This document shows positions 33,701 through 43,608 of a stretch of DNA of 64,000 nt, piece after piece; within the stretch, counting starts at the first letter, position 1, and each line of letters starts with the position of its first letter. The notes beneath the pieces are model-generated. The model was given only the letters and a program-made list of their open reading frames with translations. It did not search any database and was not told the origin of the DNA. This stretch comes from Flaccisagitta enflata (Eukaryota > Chaetognatha > Sagittoidea > Aphragmophora): the NCBI GenBank assembly GCA_965153355.1, contig OZ231127.1:44330001-44394000 (forward strand), read 5' to 3'. Both the position numbers and the translations under genes were made by a program.

Positions 33701-34090
33701 AAGAACACGGCCGCGCCCTATTTCCTCGTCCCTGACAGGGTTGTAACCGGTTATTTTTTGCCTGCCAACAACGCCCGAGCCACACTGTTCCGAACCTCCT
33801 GCAGTCTCCAATTCTCTTGCAGTTTCTGTTATGACAGCGTCGTTCTCCCCTATAGGCACCAGCTTCAATTGGCCGTCCGTCACCACGGCGTAGAACTTGG
33901 GATTGCCCGATTCATCGAGAACTACGGGTGGTGTTGTTGTGTCGCATGCACCAGAGGCGCTATCAGCTCCGGCGGCTACGACGACGGCGTCGCCGTCCAA
34001 AAACGCGGCGCCAATCTGATCAGCACCATCTTCGCTTAAGATCAGTTCAAACTCCGTCTGTGAGTTGGATTCGGATCCGAATGATTCCAT
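17851..34090 (-). CDS. CARF: Calcium-responsive transcription factor (CARF/ALS2CR8 family), nine exons
   Basis: Exons in coding order: 34090-33259, 33151-32730, 32429-32246, 31981-31717, 23649-23473, 22565-22454, 22260-21875, 20433-20313, 18501-17851. Together they give 3150 nt and 1049 residues. CARF is a nuclear DNA-binding activator of calcium-response elements in vertebrate neurons. The conserved centre follows human CARF closely: [116 protein letters not shown]. The N-terminal 420 residues are acidic and low in conservation; the tail is Asp/His-rich. Splice phases agree at every junction. The exon 2/3 junction is the least certain because the donor AAG|GTCGAT is weak. A 7.46-kb mobile element sits in the 8.1-kb intron between exons 4 and 5. 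The mammalian protein is shorter, so extra N- and C-terminal sequence here is lineage-specific. Confidence 0.92.
19311..19927 (-). mobile_element. Internally deleted Tc1/mariner-like element
   Basis: Terminal inverted repeats share AACTACTATCTAGAGCAAAA followed by GTA(C/T)GGCAACA, over 30 bases with few mismatches. The minus-strand interior retains a transposase C-terminus reading [20 protein letters not shown] and [11 protein letters not shown], ending at the stop codon 19407-19409. That resembles Tc1 transposase tails of the type RLRAVIKAKGGHTKY. Frame interruptions upstream and the 617-bp length show it is dead. It lies in CARF intron 8. Confidence 0.82.
19410..19640 (-). pseudogene. Tc1-like transposase C-terminal fragment
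   Basis: Decayed reading frame with at least two stops. Recognisable residues cover the last 35-40 positions of a Tc1-type transposase. The catalytic DDE segment is mostly lost, though a GQSDLNP-like remnant (compare SPDLNP) is visible near 19620. Confidence 0.7.
20313..20433 (-). CDS. CARF: CARF exon 8
   Basis: Acceptor GACTACAG, then [20 protein letters not shown] and [20 protein letters not shown], with donor CAG|GTAGAC. It matches human KFVERELF and HNLSFFPTVNDIKNHI. The acceptor lies inside the last unit of a 24-bp tandem repeat. Confidence 0.93.
20434..20535. repeat. 24-bp tandem repeat, four copies, abutting CARF exon 8
   Basis: Units CAACACGTTCAAATGACGTT plus four bases on the + strand. 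On the transcribed strand the last unit contributes GTTGACTACAG, the acceptor of exon 8. Confidence 0.88.
20756..21748. repeat. 993-bp inverted-repeat element in CARF intron 7
   Basis: The ends are GACACCACCCCCAATTTTTT and its mirror GGGGGTGGTGTC. Arms of about 170 bases include TTTTATTGGCCAGTATTTG and CACAAAAAACCGTTTC and their complements. No coding signal. Confidence 0.8.
21875..22260 (-). CDS. CARF: CARF exon 7
   Basis: Acceptor ATCTTAAG, then [17 protein letters not shown], an acidic/serine-threonine stretch and [20 protein letters not shown]. It ends at RKIL plus AG (donor CTCAG|GTATGT). The counterpart in human CARF is LHPQVAHKIQELVSQGIEQV. Confidence 0.9.
22454..22565 (-). CDS. CARF: CARF exon 6 (112 nt)
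   Basis: Found by searching the minus strand for the missing CARF segment LRWYVQLPTQQAHQYHE. After acceptor AAATTCAG the frame reads [19 protein letters not shown] and continues to LRKQQ, ending with donor CAG|GTTGGT (phase 0). It restores the frame between exons 5 and 7 exactly. Confidence 0.92.
22566..23472. other. CARF intron 5
   Basis: Mostly unremarkable. A G+C-richer run at 23180-23330 repeats GCTCCGCTTCGCTC and GCTCGCTCGCTC. Confidence 0.5.
23473..23649 (-). CDS. CARF: CARF exon 5
   Basis: Acceptor CTGTTTTCAG, then [19 protein letters not shown] and on to LPLRAED plus two bases of Arg (donor GACAG|GTAAAC). The human counterpart is ARIYIKKVQKFPEYRV. The exon is separated from exon 4 by 8.1 kb, most of it one mobile element. 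Confidence 0.92.
23690..24127. repeat. ACAAAAACA-rich low-complexity tract
   Basis: C/A-rich strand with repeated AAAAACA, AACACACC and CCGACATAAAC words, up to the left target duplication of the 7.46-kb element. The same type of sequence resumes at 31609, as expected if the element split it. Confidence 0.75.
24128..24136. repeat. Target-site duplication, left (ACCGTGCAC)
   Basis: Exact match to 31600-31608. Confidence 0.85.
24313..25839. repeat. Inverted-repeat element with minisatellite and A-tract
   Basis: The arms (about 24313-24460 and 25690-25839) are inverted copies sharing CAAATGGCGCCATC, a segment with CCCCTAGCTTCAA, and CAGAGCG. Between them lie an 18-bp minisatellite, A-rich sequence (24905-25100) and about two tandem units of a 190-bp repeat (25090-25450). 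A fragment of one arm also occurs at 47140-47260 in a MED13 intron. Confidence 0.78.
24637..24816. repeat. Ten identical copies of an 18-bp minisatellite
   Basis: The unit is GGCTACTCGATCAGACCC, repeated ten times with no differences I can see, followed by a degraded partial unit. The lack of divergence suggests recent expansion. Confidence 0.95.
25851..26239. repeat. Palindromic element
   Basis: The arms begin AATACAACGTGAAGA and end with the complement. Inner arms share AATTTACGCCACCGGGG-type sequence. It is similar in plan to 12400-12791 (TACAGCTCA blocks next to C-runs). Confidence 0.75.
26691..26850 (+). repeat. Dispersed CGCGACT short element
   Basis: Starts ACAAGGCCGGATACACGGCT and ends GAGTCGCGCAGCACGCGACT. 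It is a copy of the family described at 50271-50458. Confidence 0.8.
27366..27482. repeat. Tandem near-palindromes GTTGCATATGCGAC (left array)
   Basis: About six units of a 14-bp near-palindrome centred on CATATG or CATACG. The mirrored array is at 28018-28135. Confidence 0.85.
28018..28135. repeat. Tandem near-palindromes GTCGCATATGCAAC (right array)
   Basis: Counterpart of 27366-27482 on the other side of the (CT)n tract. Confidence 0.85.
28800..30190. repeat. Loose inverted repeat, AT-rich
   Basis: GTGTGGATATCGAT with ATTAATCATCGA on the left is mirrored by GATTAATAAT and ATCGATATGTGTGGATA on the right. Inside, a block with GATTTTGGATCTAGGC and AATCAAACAATTT repeats at about 29330-29380 and 29470-29530. 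No coding signal. Confidence 0.5.
30317..30920. repeat. Purine-strand array of GAAA and GACAGACG units
   Basis: Begins as plain (GAAA)n, then a higher-order unit AGACGGAAAGAAAGAAAGAC repeats about fifteen times, then degenerates through GACA and GAAA mixtures. The long minus-strand open frames over it are low-complexity artefacts. Confidence 0.95.
31036..31225 (+). repeat. Dispersed CGCGACT short element
   Basis: Full-length copy running from ACAAGGCCGGATACACGGCT to GTCGCGTAGCACGCAACT. Confidence 0.85.
31600..31608. repeat. Target-site duplication, right (ACCGTGCAC)
   Basis: Exact match to 24128-24136. Confidence 0.85.
31717..31981 (-). CDS. CARF: CARF exon 4
   Basis: Acceptor ATCAG, completing Gly and then [20 protein letters not shown] and [16 protein letters not shown]. 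It ends at ECCPA plus AG of the next Arg codon (donor GCGAG|GTCTCT, phase 2). The human counterpart is RLMWKSQYVPYDGIPF and GSRAVVMECQYGPRRKG. Confidence 0.93.
32246..32429 (-). CDS. CARF: CARF exon 3
   Basis: Acceptor CATGCAG, then [40 protein letters not shown] and [11 protein letters not shown], ending with donor CCTG|GTTAGC (phase 1). This is the start of the ALS2CR8 conserved domain (human: GYCVSETELE and SVWGTRQSPSP). Confidence 0.9.
32730..33151 (-). CDS. CARF: CARF exon 2
   Basis: Acceptor TTTTTTGCAG, then [17 protein letters not shown]. It contains a serine-rich tract (about [15 protein letters not shown]) and ends near GFAK. Chosen donor AAG|GTCGAT keeps phase 0 with exon 3; an alternative near 32690 is possible, so the left end is tentative. 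Confidence 0.72.
33259..34090 (-). CDS. CARF: CARF exon 1 (first coding exon)
   Basis: Starts at ATG 34090 ([16 protein letters not shown]) and codes 277 residues plus one base, ending at DEDCL with donor G|GTGACA. It is acidic, with [15 protein letters not shown] resembling the glutamine-rich N-terminal segment of CARF only loosely. No upstream acceptor is needed, so this looks like the initiating exon. Confidence 0.82.
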
Positions 34091-34846
<756 letters not shown>

Positions 34847-34950
34847 TGATACAATCACAATATATTCCATAGTTCACTGCCCCGCTTCCATTTGTGAAAA
34901 TCGAAGCGTTTAATACATAACCTTTTCAAAACAAACTGCCCTTGATGTAC

Positions 34951-35145
34951 ATAAGGGCCGGATACGTACGCGGCTACCACAGTCGCATGCGGGTGGGGAG
35001 GGGCTATGTTTGAGGTCGCTAGATCATTTTGACAGGAGCCGTGTGTTCAGAAAATAAAAATCATAAAAAAAGTGAAGTGTGACCGACCGACAGACAGACC
35101 GACCGACAAAACGGGGTGTAGAGTCGCGTAGCACGCGACTAAAAA
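34951..35145 (+). repeat. Dispersed CGCGACT short element
   Basis: Near full-length copy starting ATAAGGGCCGGATACG and ending GTCGCGTAGCACGCGACT. A partial copy follows at 35165-35243. Confidence 0.82.
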
Positions 35146-35243
35146 GTTGAGGACAAAAGAGACCCCCGTCGCTTGCGGGTGGGCAGGGGCTGTATTTGAG
35201 GTGGATAGACCATTTGGGCAGGAGCAATGAGGTCAAAGAACGT

Positions 35244-35249
35244 ATAACT
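35244..35249. repeat. Target-site duplication, left (ATAACT)
   Basis: Matches 35964-35969. Confidence 0.75.
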
Positions 35250-35963
35250 CAGGGTGGGGAAAGCTAAAAATGTTTTTAGCAGTTTTTAGCAGTTTTTAGC
35301 ATGAAATTTGAGAAAAGAGGACCCCTTTAAGCAAAGGAAAATAAGTTGCTAAAAAGTTTCTTACCCTTGTCATACATGCTAAAACCCTGCTAAAAAGAAT
35401 TTCATTACTAAATTTGTTTCAGCTAATAATTGTTTTTGCTAAAAATATTCTAAAAATATGCTAAAATAAATTGAATTACTAAAAAAGTTTGAGCAATGTT
35501 TTAGTAAAGTTTTGGCAGCATTTTAGCACAATTTTAGCATTATTTTAGCATTATTTTAGCAAAGTTTTAGCAAAGTTTTAGCAGAGTTTTAGCACAGTTT
35601 TAGCTTTGTTTTAGCACAGTTTTAGCAGCATTTATGCATCATTTTAGCACAATTTTAGCAGCATTTTAGCATTTGATGAGGACCAAACCCGGGCAGAATG
35701 TAAACAGCATTTAAGCAAGATTTTTGCCAAATTTTAGCAACATTTTAGCAACATTTTAGCAAAATTTTAGCAGAGCCATGATTTTCCCAAAAATTTTTGC
35801 CAGTGCTAAAGTTATTTTTAGCAAAACATTCACCATTCTTTCAGAGTTTTTAATACTGGAAGTTAAAACCTGACTTTTTAGCAACTTAGACAGTTGAAAA
35901 GAGGACCCCAATGCTAAAAACTGCTAAAAACTGCTAAAAACATTTTTAGCTTTCCCCACCCTG
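35250..35963. mobile_element. 714-bp element with (TTTTAGCA)n interior and 6-bp target duplication
   Basis: The left end CAGGGTGGGGAAAGCTAAAA is mirrored at the right end. It is flanked by ATAACT at 35244-35249 and 35964-35969. The insertion splits an older dispersed element, whose two halves (35160-35249 and 35964-36140) rejoin as ATAACTAGTCATCC. The interior is almost entirely degenerate TTTTAGCA/TTTTAGCAAAG units, inverted around the centre. Confidence 0.85.
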
Positions 35964-35969
35964 ATAACT
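35964..35969. repeat. Target-site duplication, right (ATAACT)
   Basis: Matches 35244-35249. Confidence 0.75.
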
Positions 35970-36009
35970 AGTCATCCAAGGATCGCACATGGTCAGCGGT
36001 ACCCGATGC

Positions 36010-36560
36010 CCTGCTTGGAGTGATCAAGTGAAGTAGTGGAGAGAGAGCAGGGCAGCGGCCCCAAAGGGCCGATGTCCTGTAGGACACAGGGGGGAATTTC
36101 AAGACGTCCTGGGGTATATTAGGTCTGAGAAGATGGATAGAGGTCATTAAAGGCGGGTTTGAAGCCTGGAGGGCAGAATTAGGTTTTAAAGAGTAGATTT
36201 GAGGTTTGAGGGGCAGGCTTGAAGCCCAGAGGACAAATTTGAGGCCTAAAGAGCTGATTTGAGGCCTTTAGGGTGGATTTGGGGTATGGAGGGCTAATTT
36301 GCGGTCTGGAGGGCAGATATGAGGTATTGAGAGCTGATTTAAAGTCTCAAGGGCTAAATTGAGGTCTGAAAGGGCTATACAGCCTATTCTGATGGCTCAG
36401 AGAGCCCAAATCAGGCCAAAATCAGGCCTGAGAGAGCAAAATTGAGGCCAAGGGGGGGGGACGGAAGGACGGACGGAAGGACGGACGGAAGGACGGACGT
36501 CTCGAAATTCCCCCCTGTGTCCTACAGGACATCGGCCCTTTGGGGCCGCTGCCCAAAAAG
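36010..36560. repeat. 22-bp minisatellite element with matching ends
   Basis: Opens with GCAGGGCAGCGGCCCCAAAG and GGGCCGATGTCCTGTAGGAC and closes with their complements near 36520-36560. Between them are about fifteen degenerate TTTGAGGTCTGGAGGGC units and a GGACGGAC tract. Confidence 0.82.
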
Positions 36561-36626
36561 TAGGCAGGCCTGTATATAGTTGCATATTCAAAGGATTTGG
36601 AAATGGGGAAGAAAAACAAAGGGTAG

Positions 36627-36680
36627 AAAAAGCTTCAAAATTACAGTCCCCGACTGGGGACTGTAATTTTTGAAGCTTTC
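36627..36680. repeat. Near-perfect hairpin
   Basis: Arms AAGCTTCAAAATTACAGTCC and its complement (one extra T on the right arm) surround a short CCGACTGG centre. It marks the left part of the minisatellite element that follows. Confidence 0.85.
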
Positions 36681-38975
36681 TCGTTGCGTAAACGCAACTC
36701 GATGAGATACACGACAAGACAGCAATTTCATGAAAAAAAATATTCAATATTGTTTTAATGATGACATAACTTGATAATGATAACAATAGTGGATGATGAT
36801 GATGACAACAATCAATGATAATGACAAAAATCCAATAAAAAATTTGAAAAATTTTCAAAAAAAGTTTTCAAAAAAAAAAAAAAAAAATTTAAAAAAATTT
36901 TCAAAAAAAAATTTCAAAAAAAATTTCAAAAAAAAAAAATTAAGAAAGAAAATTTCACAAAAATTTTGAAAAAATTTTCAAAAATTTTTTTAAAAAATTT
37001 TCAAAAACAATTTTAAAAAAAATTAAGTAGTCAAAGATGATGACAGTAGTCGAGGATGATGATAGTAGTTGAAGATGATGACAGTAGTTGAAAAGGATGA
37101 CAGTAGTTGAAAATGATGACAGTAGTTGAAAATGATGACAGTAGTTGAAAATGATGACAGTAGTTGAAAATGATGACAGTAGTTGAAAATGATGACAGTA
37201 GTTGAAAATGATGACAGTAGTTGAAAATGATGACAGTAGTTGAAAATGATGACAGTAGTTGAAAATGATGACAGTAGTTAAAAATGATGACAGTAGTTAA
37301 AAATGATGACAGTAGTTGAAAATGATGACAGTAGTTGAAAATGATGACAGTAGTTGAAAATGATGACAGTAGTAAATGATGACAGTAGTTGAAGATGATG
37401 ACAGTAGTTGAAGATGATGACAGTAGTTGAAGATGATGACAGTAATTGTTAAAGATGATGACAGTGTTGAAGATGATGATGAAGTTGAAGATGATGACAG
37501 TAGCTGAAGATGATGACAGTAGTTGAAGATGATGACAGTAGTTGAAGATGATGACAGTTGTTGAAGATGATGAGAGTTGAAGATGATGACATGTAGTTGA
37601 AGATGATGACAGTAGTTAAAGATGATGACAGTAGTTGAAGATGATGACAGTAGTTGAAGATGATGACAGTAGTTGAAGATGATGACAGTAGTTGAAGATG
37701 ATGACAGTAGTTGAAGATGATGACAGTAGTTGAAGATGATGACAGTAGTTGAAGATGATGACAGTAGTTGAAGATGATGACAGTAGTTGAAGATGATGAC
37801 AGTAGTTGAAGATGATGACAGAAGTTGAAGATGATGACAGTAGTTGAAGATGATGACAGTAGTTGAAGATGATGACAGTAGTTGAAGATGATGACAGTAG
37901 TTGAAGATGATGACAGTAGTTGAAGATGATGACAGTAGTTGAAGATGATGACAGTAGTTGAAGATGATGACAGTAGTTGAAGATGATAACAGTAGTTGAA
38001 GATGATAACACTAGTTGAAGATGATGACAGTAGTAGAAGATGATGACAGTAGTAGAAGATGATGACAGTAGTTGAAGATGATGACAGTAGTTGAAGATGA
38101 TGACAGTAGTTAAAGATGAATCTTGAAATCCATGATGGCAAACCTAAAGAAAAATAAGAATGTAATAAATGAGCAAGTAAACAAATTCATCAACTCCAAT
38201 TCTCTATTCAATTCGCCTAAGTCCTAGTAACATATTACTACATTAATGAGCTAATATCTTATAAACCAGACTTCAGATTTAATTCGAATTTTGCAGGGGC
38301 AGTTCAATTAATATCCTTTACTTGTATACCAAATTAAAAAAGAATTCACATAACTTTGCTACCCTTTGCCTATGTAAACTGCCTAAGTTATAGAAACATA
38401 TTACTACATAAATAAGCTAATATCTCATAAACCAGACTTCAGATTTAATTTGAATTATGCAGGGGTTATTTTTTTACTACCCTCTACTTGTGTACCAAAT
38501 TAGAAAAAAATTCACATACCTTTACTACCCTTTGCCTATGTAAATTACCTAAGTCCTAGCAACATACTACTACATAAATAAGCTAATATCTCATAAGCCA
38601 GACTTCAGATTTATTTCAAATTTTGCAGGGGTTGTTTATTTAGTACCCTCTTCTTGTATACCAAATTAAAAAAAAATTCATAAACCTTTACTACCCTCTA
38701 CCTATGTAAACCACCTAAGTCCCAGCTAAATACTACTACAAAAATAATAGGCAAAGGGTAGTAAAAGTTAATGAATTTTTTTGAAAATTGGTACACAAGC
38801 TCCTATTGACCTATAAACAACACCAGCAAAGTTTCATCAAATTCTGAAGTCTGGTTCCAAAGATATGAGAAGGTTTTAAACGACGACGACGACGACGACG
38901 ACGACGACAAACGAACAGACTACACGAACAGGCTACTTCATAGTCACCGACGAAAACTGTTCGTCGGGGACAAAA
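36681..38975. repeat. Composite: A-tract, 19-bp minisatellite, 190-bp tandem units
   Basis: An A/T-tract region (36840-37025) is followed by the 19-bp array, then about three 190-bp units (38195-38730) with AACCAGACTTCAGATTT and GCCTATGTAAA, then (GAC)n at 38880. The same order of parts occurs inside 24313-25839. No coding signal. Confidence 0.7.
37032..38118. repeat. 19-bp minisatellite, more than 50 copies
   Basis: The unit is GACAGTAGTTGAAGATGAT. The left third mostly has AAAATGAT in place of AAGATGAT; the switch is near 37380. Confidence 0.95.
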
Positions 38976-39490
38976 ACCAAAATCAGAAAAATATAGTAGA
39001 TATTACACTTTTGGCAGTACTGAAACGTAATATTCACCACAACACTATTTTTGATTATTTAAACCAAAATATTACTATAGAAGGGGTATATGGAGAAGAA
39101 AATCAACTGTAATTCAACCCCGCGGGGAAGAAAATAAAAGGACCAGGGGGGGAAAGAAATCAAAGGTCGTGCAACTATATACATCCCTGAAAGTAGGACT
39201 AAACAACGAGCATGCGTCACGCTCCTAGTGCGACAATCCTCTTTTCAACTATAATCTAGATAGGTATTGCCAGTAATGGCAGGTATCGCCGTTAGGAAAA
39301 AAGTAAGTATTGCAATTGGACACTTTCCACCTAGCCTTTGTTCTCGGTAACAGCTAATTAATAGAAAATGATCTAAAACATCAAATCGCACCCTCTTTGA
39401 TAAGCAGGTATGCTTATTTTCGTGCTACTTTGCATGCATCAATAAATTTCGCTAAAAATAAGATGAAAAAGGTTTGAGCTAAAATACTGG
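38976..39490. other. Intergenic, no recognised feature
   Basis: AT-rich. A short block AGTAATGGCAGGTATCGCCG (39270) resembles 4612-4632, so part of it is repeat-derived. Confidence 0.4.
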
Positions 39491-39970
39491 GACCGATGAC
39501 CTATGCTTTCACATATGCACAGTCCCATAATCCCAGCCTCGAGGCCCAAATCCCAGCCTCAAAGCCCAAATCCCAGCCTTGAGGCCCAAATCCCAACTCG
39601 AGGCCCAAATCCGTCTCCAGGCCTGAATCCCAGCATCGAGGCCCAAATCCCAGTCTCCAGGCCCTAATCTCAGCCCAACGGCCCTAATCCCAGGCCCAAA
39701 TCCTTGCCTCAAGGCCCAGATCCCAGCCGTGAGGCCCAAATCCCAGCCTCAAGGCCCAAATCCGATCCTGAGGCCCAAATCCCAGTTTTTCCCAGTTTAT
39801 CTCCACCTTGTGGTCCAGATTCACGCCATAGACCATAATATGCTCCATAATTGTCCATGCACTCAAGCATAGGCCATCTTCATCCCCTCAGGGTTGCTGC
39901 CCCTCTCACCATCTCATGCTTACGTACATTAACCTAGGGGAACCGGGTACGGATGACCATCTAACGCTTT
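39490..39970. repeat. 22-bp minisatellite element
   Basis: About twelve units of GGCCCAAATCCCAGCCTCAA type between GACCTATGCTTTCACA and GGGTACGGATGACCATCTAA. Confidence 0.85.
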
Positions 39971-40353
39971 TGCGACTATTGCACCTTCATTCCTTCGTTT
40001 ACAGAAGTTTCTCTAGATGCGTTTTATCTTCTTTTGTTGATGTAACTTTTTGTTTTGTTGATCTAAACTTTTTCTTCCCTTCAAACAACAACTAAAATGC
40101 TGACAACTGGTATTTTTGCACAATATTTGCATGACACCTATTGGTGTCTAGTGACGACGCCAGAGTCCAAAAATATATAGTTTTACATCTGGAGATAAGA
40201 AACTTTAAAAAGCTGCAGATTTTGTTTGTCTTGCGACATTAGGCGGCAAGGGGTAGGTACTAAATCATGATATCATCATTATATCATTCAGTCTAGTGGG
40301 CACACGTTAACAAATCATTGAAAGGACAGCATCTAAGATGACAAAAAATCAAC

Positions 40354-41258
40354 TACCGTATTTCTTGTAATTAGCGCCCCGGGCGCTTTTGACATTGAAA
40401 AGAACCGTTATTTTAAACCTCCAATTAACACCCCTTCCATAATTAAGCGAACTGGAAAAAAGGATCCAAATGAATAGTAAAAATGCATACAGAGTTATGA
40501 AATTTGACACAGAGATAGCTAAGACGTAGTATTTTGACATGGTGAGGTGATTTAAGGGACTTTCCTGCATGTAAAGGGAGATGGAGGGTCTTTTACCGGA
40601 AATGGGGTGTCAAATTATTGCCAATTTCTCAGGAAAAATGTTTCTAAGGGGGAGATGTATACCTTCCAGCATTTTGAGAAGATGGGATGCAAAAAATCCG
40701 CCATATATCGTGTAATGAGGTCAGTTGATGCAGAAGAGACAGTGGCACAGGAGGAGGGGTAGGGGAAGCCGCATAAACTGATAAAAGTCCAGGAAAAGAA
40801 GGTGACATATTGAGATTATGGCCAGAAAGGGCCTTAATGTGACTTTTCACTAATTTGCATAATTCAGCTCATAAGGAGATAGCCGTTTATATTTTTGAGT
40901 CATTTTTTGCAATATGTTGATGTAATTCACCGATGTTGATGTTTTAAATTGTTTGAGTTGATAATAGACATATTTATCAACCCTTAAACAGCGCCTTTTC
41001 ATCCCAGTTCGCCTAATTATGGAAGGGGTGTTAGCGTCCCCTAATCACTAATGGCTAAATAATGTATCATGAAATTTATATTTTTTGAATATTTTGTTGT
41101 ATTGCATCTAATTTTCATATGGTCTTTGCCAAAAAATTGAATTTCCAATGAATTTTCTATGATTTTTTTTAAAAAATCACTCTTTGTCAATAGCTCATCC
41201 TTCCATGAAAAAGGGCGGCGCTAATTAGAGGGGGGCGATAAATGCAAGAAATACGGTA
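40354..41258. repeat. 905-bp palindromic element
   Basis: The ends are TACCGTATTTCTTGTAATTA and, inverted, AAGAAATACGGTA. The arms share blocks with AATTAGCGCC, ACACCCCTTCCATAATTA and AAGCGAACTGG or their complements. The element is AT-rich inside. The flanks do not give a clear duplication. Confidence 0.8.
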
Positions 41259-41589
41259 ATCATCTATCAAGTGATTAAGGTTTGACCTCCAAAAAATCAT
41301 TCACGACCAGATCTCAGCTTTATACATTAGCAGAATAGCAATGGCAATCTCGCCGAGCTCCTCGTCAAAGTTTGTTCGTCGTCGCAAAAAGAAATGGACA
41401 CGCCTTGAAGGACCTCAAGAAAATAGATATGTAGATATATATTCAAAGTTTAATGATTATTACAAAGAATGCGCGTTTATGTCAATCGTTCCAAATATTT
41501 GATGATAAATTACAAAGCGTCATGTACATTGTACAATCTGAATATGTCCGGGAGTAAACCGGTTCAGTCAGATGAAAGTGAAAGAGAAG

Positions 41590-41659
<70 letters not shown>

Positions 41660-41660
41660 C
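41590..41660. repeat. (GA)n microsatellite
   Basis: About thirty GA units with AGAAAG interruptions. Confidence 0.96.
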
Positions 41661-43608
41661 AAATCTAACGTAAACATGATTCAACGTCATCAAAAATGGC
41701 ATGTTGTTGAGGATGTACTTTTGATAAAGGGGAGGGGAAAGAGATGTTTAGCAACCGGGAAGAGAAAGGAGGATGGAGCGGAAGGAAGCGAATTGGAGGA
41801 CCAGGATTTAGTGGCCAACTTTGATAAATCGCATAAAACTCAACATTTTATATTCAATCGTTTCCTCTATTTCGAAACGAACTCAATTGAAACGCTCAAA
41901 CGGACGACTTCTCGATAGAGAAATTATTAACTCATCAATAGAATATGTATATATACTCAAATGAAAAATTCAACTCCTGACGAGAGATAGAAAATCGAAG
42001 ATGAATTCACAAAAAAACGAGATATACAATGTGATAGGTCATCAATTCCATTAAAATGCCGGAGAAAGCCTACAATGCTATCTCGCCTCTAATTCTTAAG
42101 AAGTGCGCGACAATAACATACGGTAGTTTTTCTTCTGTTATTTTTTTCCACAATCAATGAAAAATTTATACGATGAAAAAAATCTCGGGATGCGGTAGCA
42201 CTCAAAATGTAACATCTTTAACAACGCTCGGTCTCAATTCGAAATTACCAACAATTGCAATGAATCCATATAAGCCCAGGAGACATGACGGAGGAAAAGT
42301 ATGATCAAGAGAAAAAAAGATAAAAGAAAACGAAACATAAATTGAACGAAAGAAAAAAGTTTAAGCAAAAGAGAAAGAACAGAATGAGAAAGAAATAATT
42401 GATTCAAAAAAGGAAGAAAGAAATGGTGAGTGAAATATGAAGAAAGGAAGTGAATTAAAATTGAAGAAAAATCATAAAAACCATGCTTCCCCCTAGAAAA
42501 CCAGCGTTTTGTCTTGCTCAACTTGCATAAACATCGTGATATTGATGAAAACATGGTAGCACCCTGATACTCCTTTTATCCCTTCCCATATCTTATGGAA
42601 GTCCGACGTAGTCGCCATAAGGAGAAATTAATTAGCACAGCTTTTTTAATTAGCAAAGCTTTTTAATAGCCCGTCATGCGATTCGGAAAGAGGGCGTGTC
42701 CGTAGGTATGCAATTCCCTTGGTAAGTATTTTCTGATTATTGTAGCTTCTACCCACCCATCTTGAAATCCCCGCCCAACCACATGCTACCCCTGCCAACT
42801 CGCATTACTACAAAAGACTACTTATTGGTCATGCATCCGGACTAGTTAGATACGTCCTTGCAGCACTGTACCGAGAGAGAGTGTTTCCATAGGTAAGTCT
42901 AATCGGTAGGTTTATACTCTGAAGAAAGTCCGTGGGTAGGTGCGAAATCTTCTGAACTTTACATTTAACACTTTCTTTTCATTTATTCATTTCTTGACCT
43001 AATTACCTAATTACCTTTCCTAGAAAACTTTATTAGTAATGACTCGGCAAGCCTGTAGTTAAGGTGTTTTTGTCCCAGAAATATTCTACCCAGAATAAAC
43101 GTGTCTCAGTCAGCCTGTGATGGAGTTGTCAAATCTTACATCCTAGCGTTTCCACTCGGACCACCCTGACTCAAAGAAGTAGAGCTCAAGCAATTTGGGC
43201 AAGCGTCAAGTTTTCCACGAATACGTTGGTTCATCTCAAACATTTGATAAGTACTTAGTGGAGCCAGATTTGATAAAGAAGAAACTCGGGCACGTCACGG
43301 GCTAAGAATTCATAAACGCCCACATCAAACTCCAACAAACAAAACAACGAGCTTTAAGCTGATAATTTTCGTCCAGAAAAATGCCCGCTGCAACGAAAGA
43401 ATCTTCGCATAGCACCATAAGTGAATCACTTTAGGAAATCCATAAACGACCATCAGCAATTCACCCATCCCAAAACCTTGTTTTTGATTGCCGACGTCAC
43501 AGCATCACAAAAACCGCCAAACGCGTAAGTCTCTCACACACACACACACCACAATCCCATCTACTCTCAACACACATGTTATAGGCACAAATATCTAATG
43601 ATTCTCTA
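41661..43608. other. MED13 downstream region
   Basis: Includes the presumed MED13 3' untranslated region. A minus-strand AATAAA lies at 43029-43034. No repeat family or other gene is recognised. Confidence 0.4.

Noticed and set aside
37449-38141. 230-codon minus-strand open frame of HHLQLLSSSST repeats
   Set aside because: Pure translation of the 19-bp minisatellite; three 19-bp units make 19 codons, so any frame stays open.
41469-41918. 149-codon + strand open frame with an RERE run
   Set aside because: Half of it is the (GA)n tract; the remaining ends have no family similarity, splice context or conservation that I can see.
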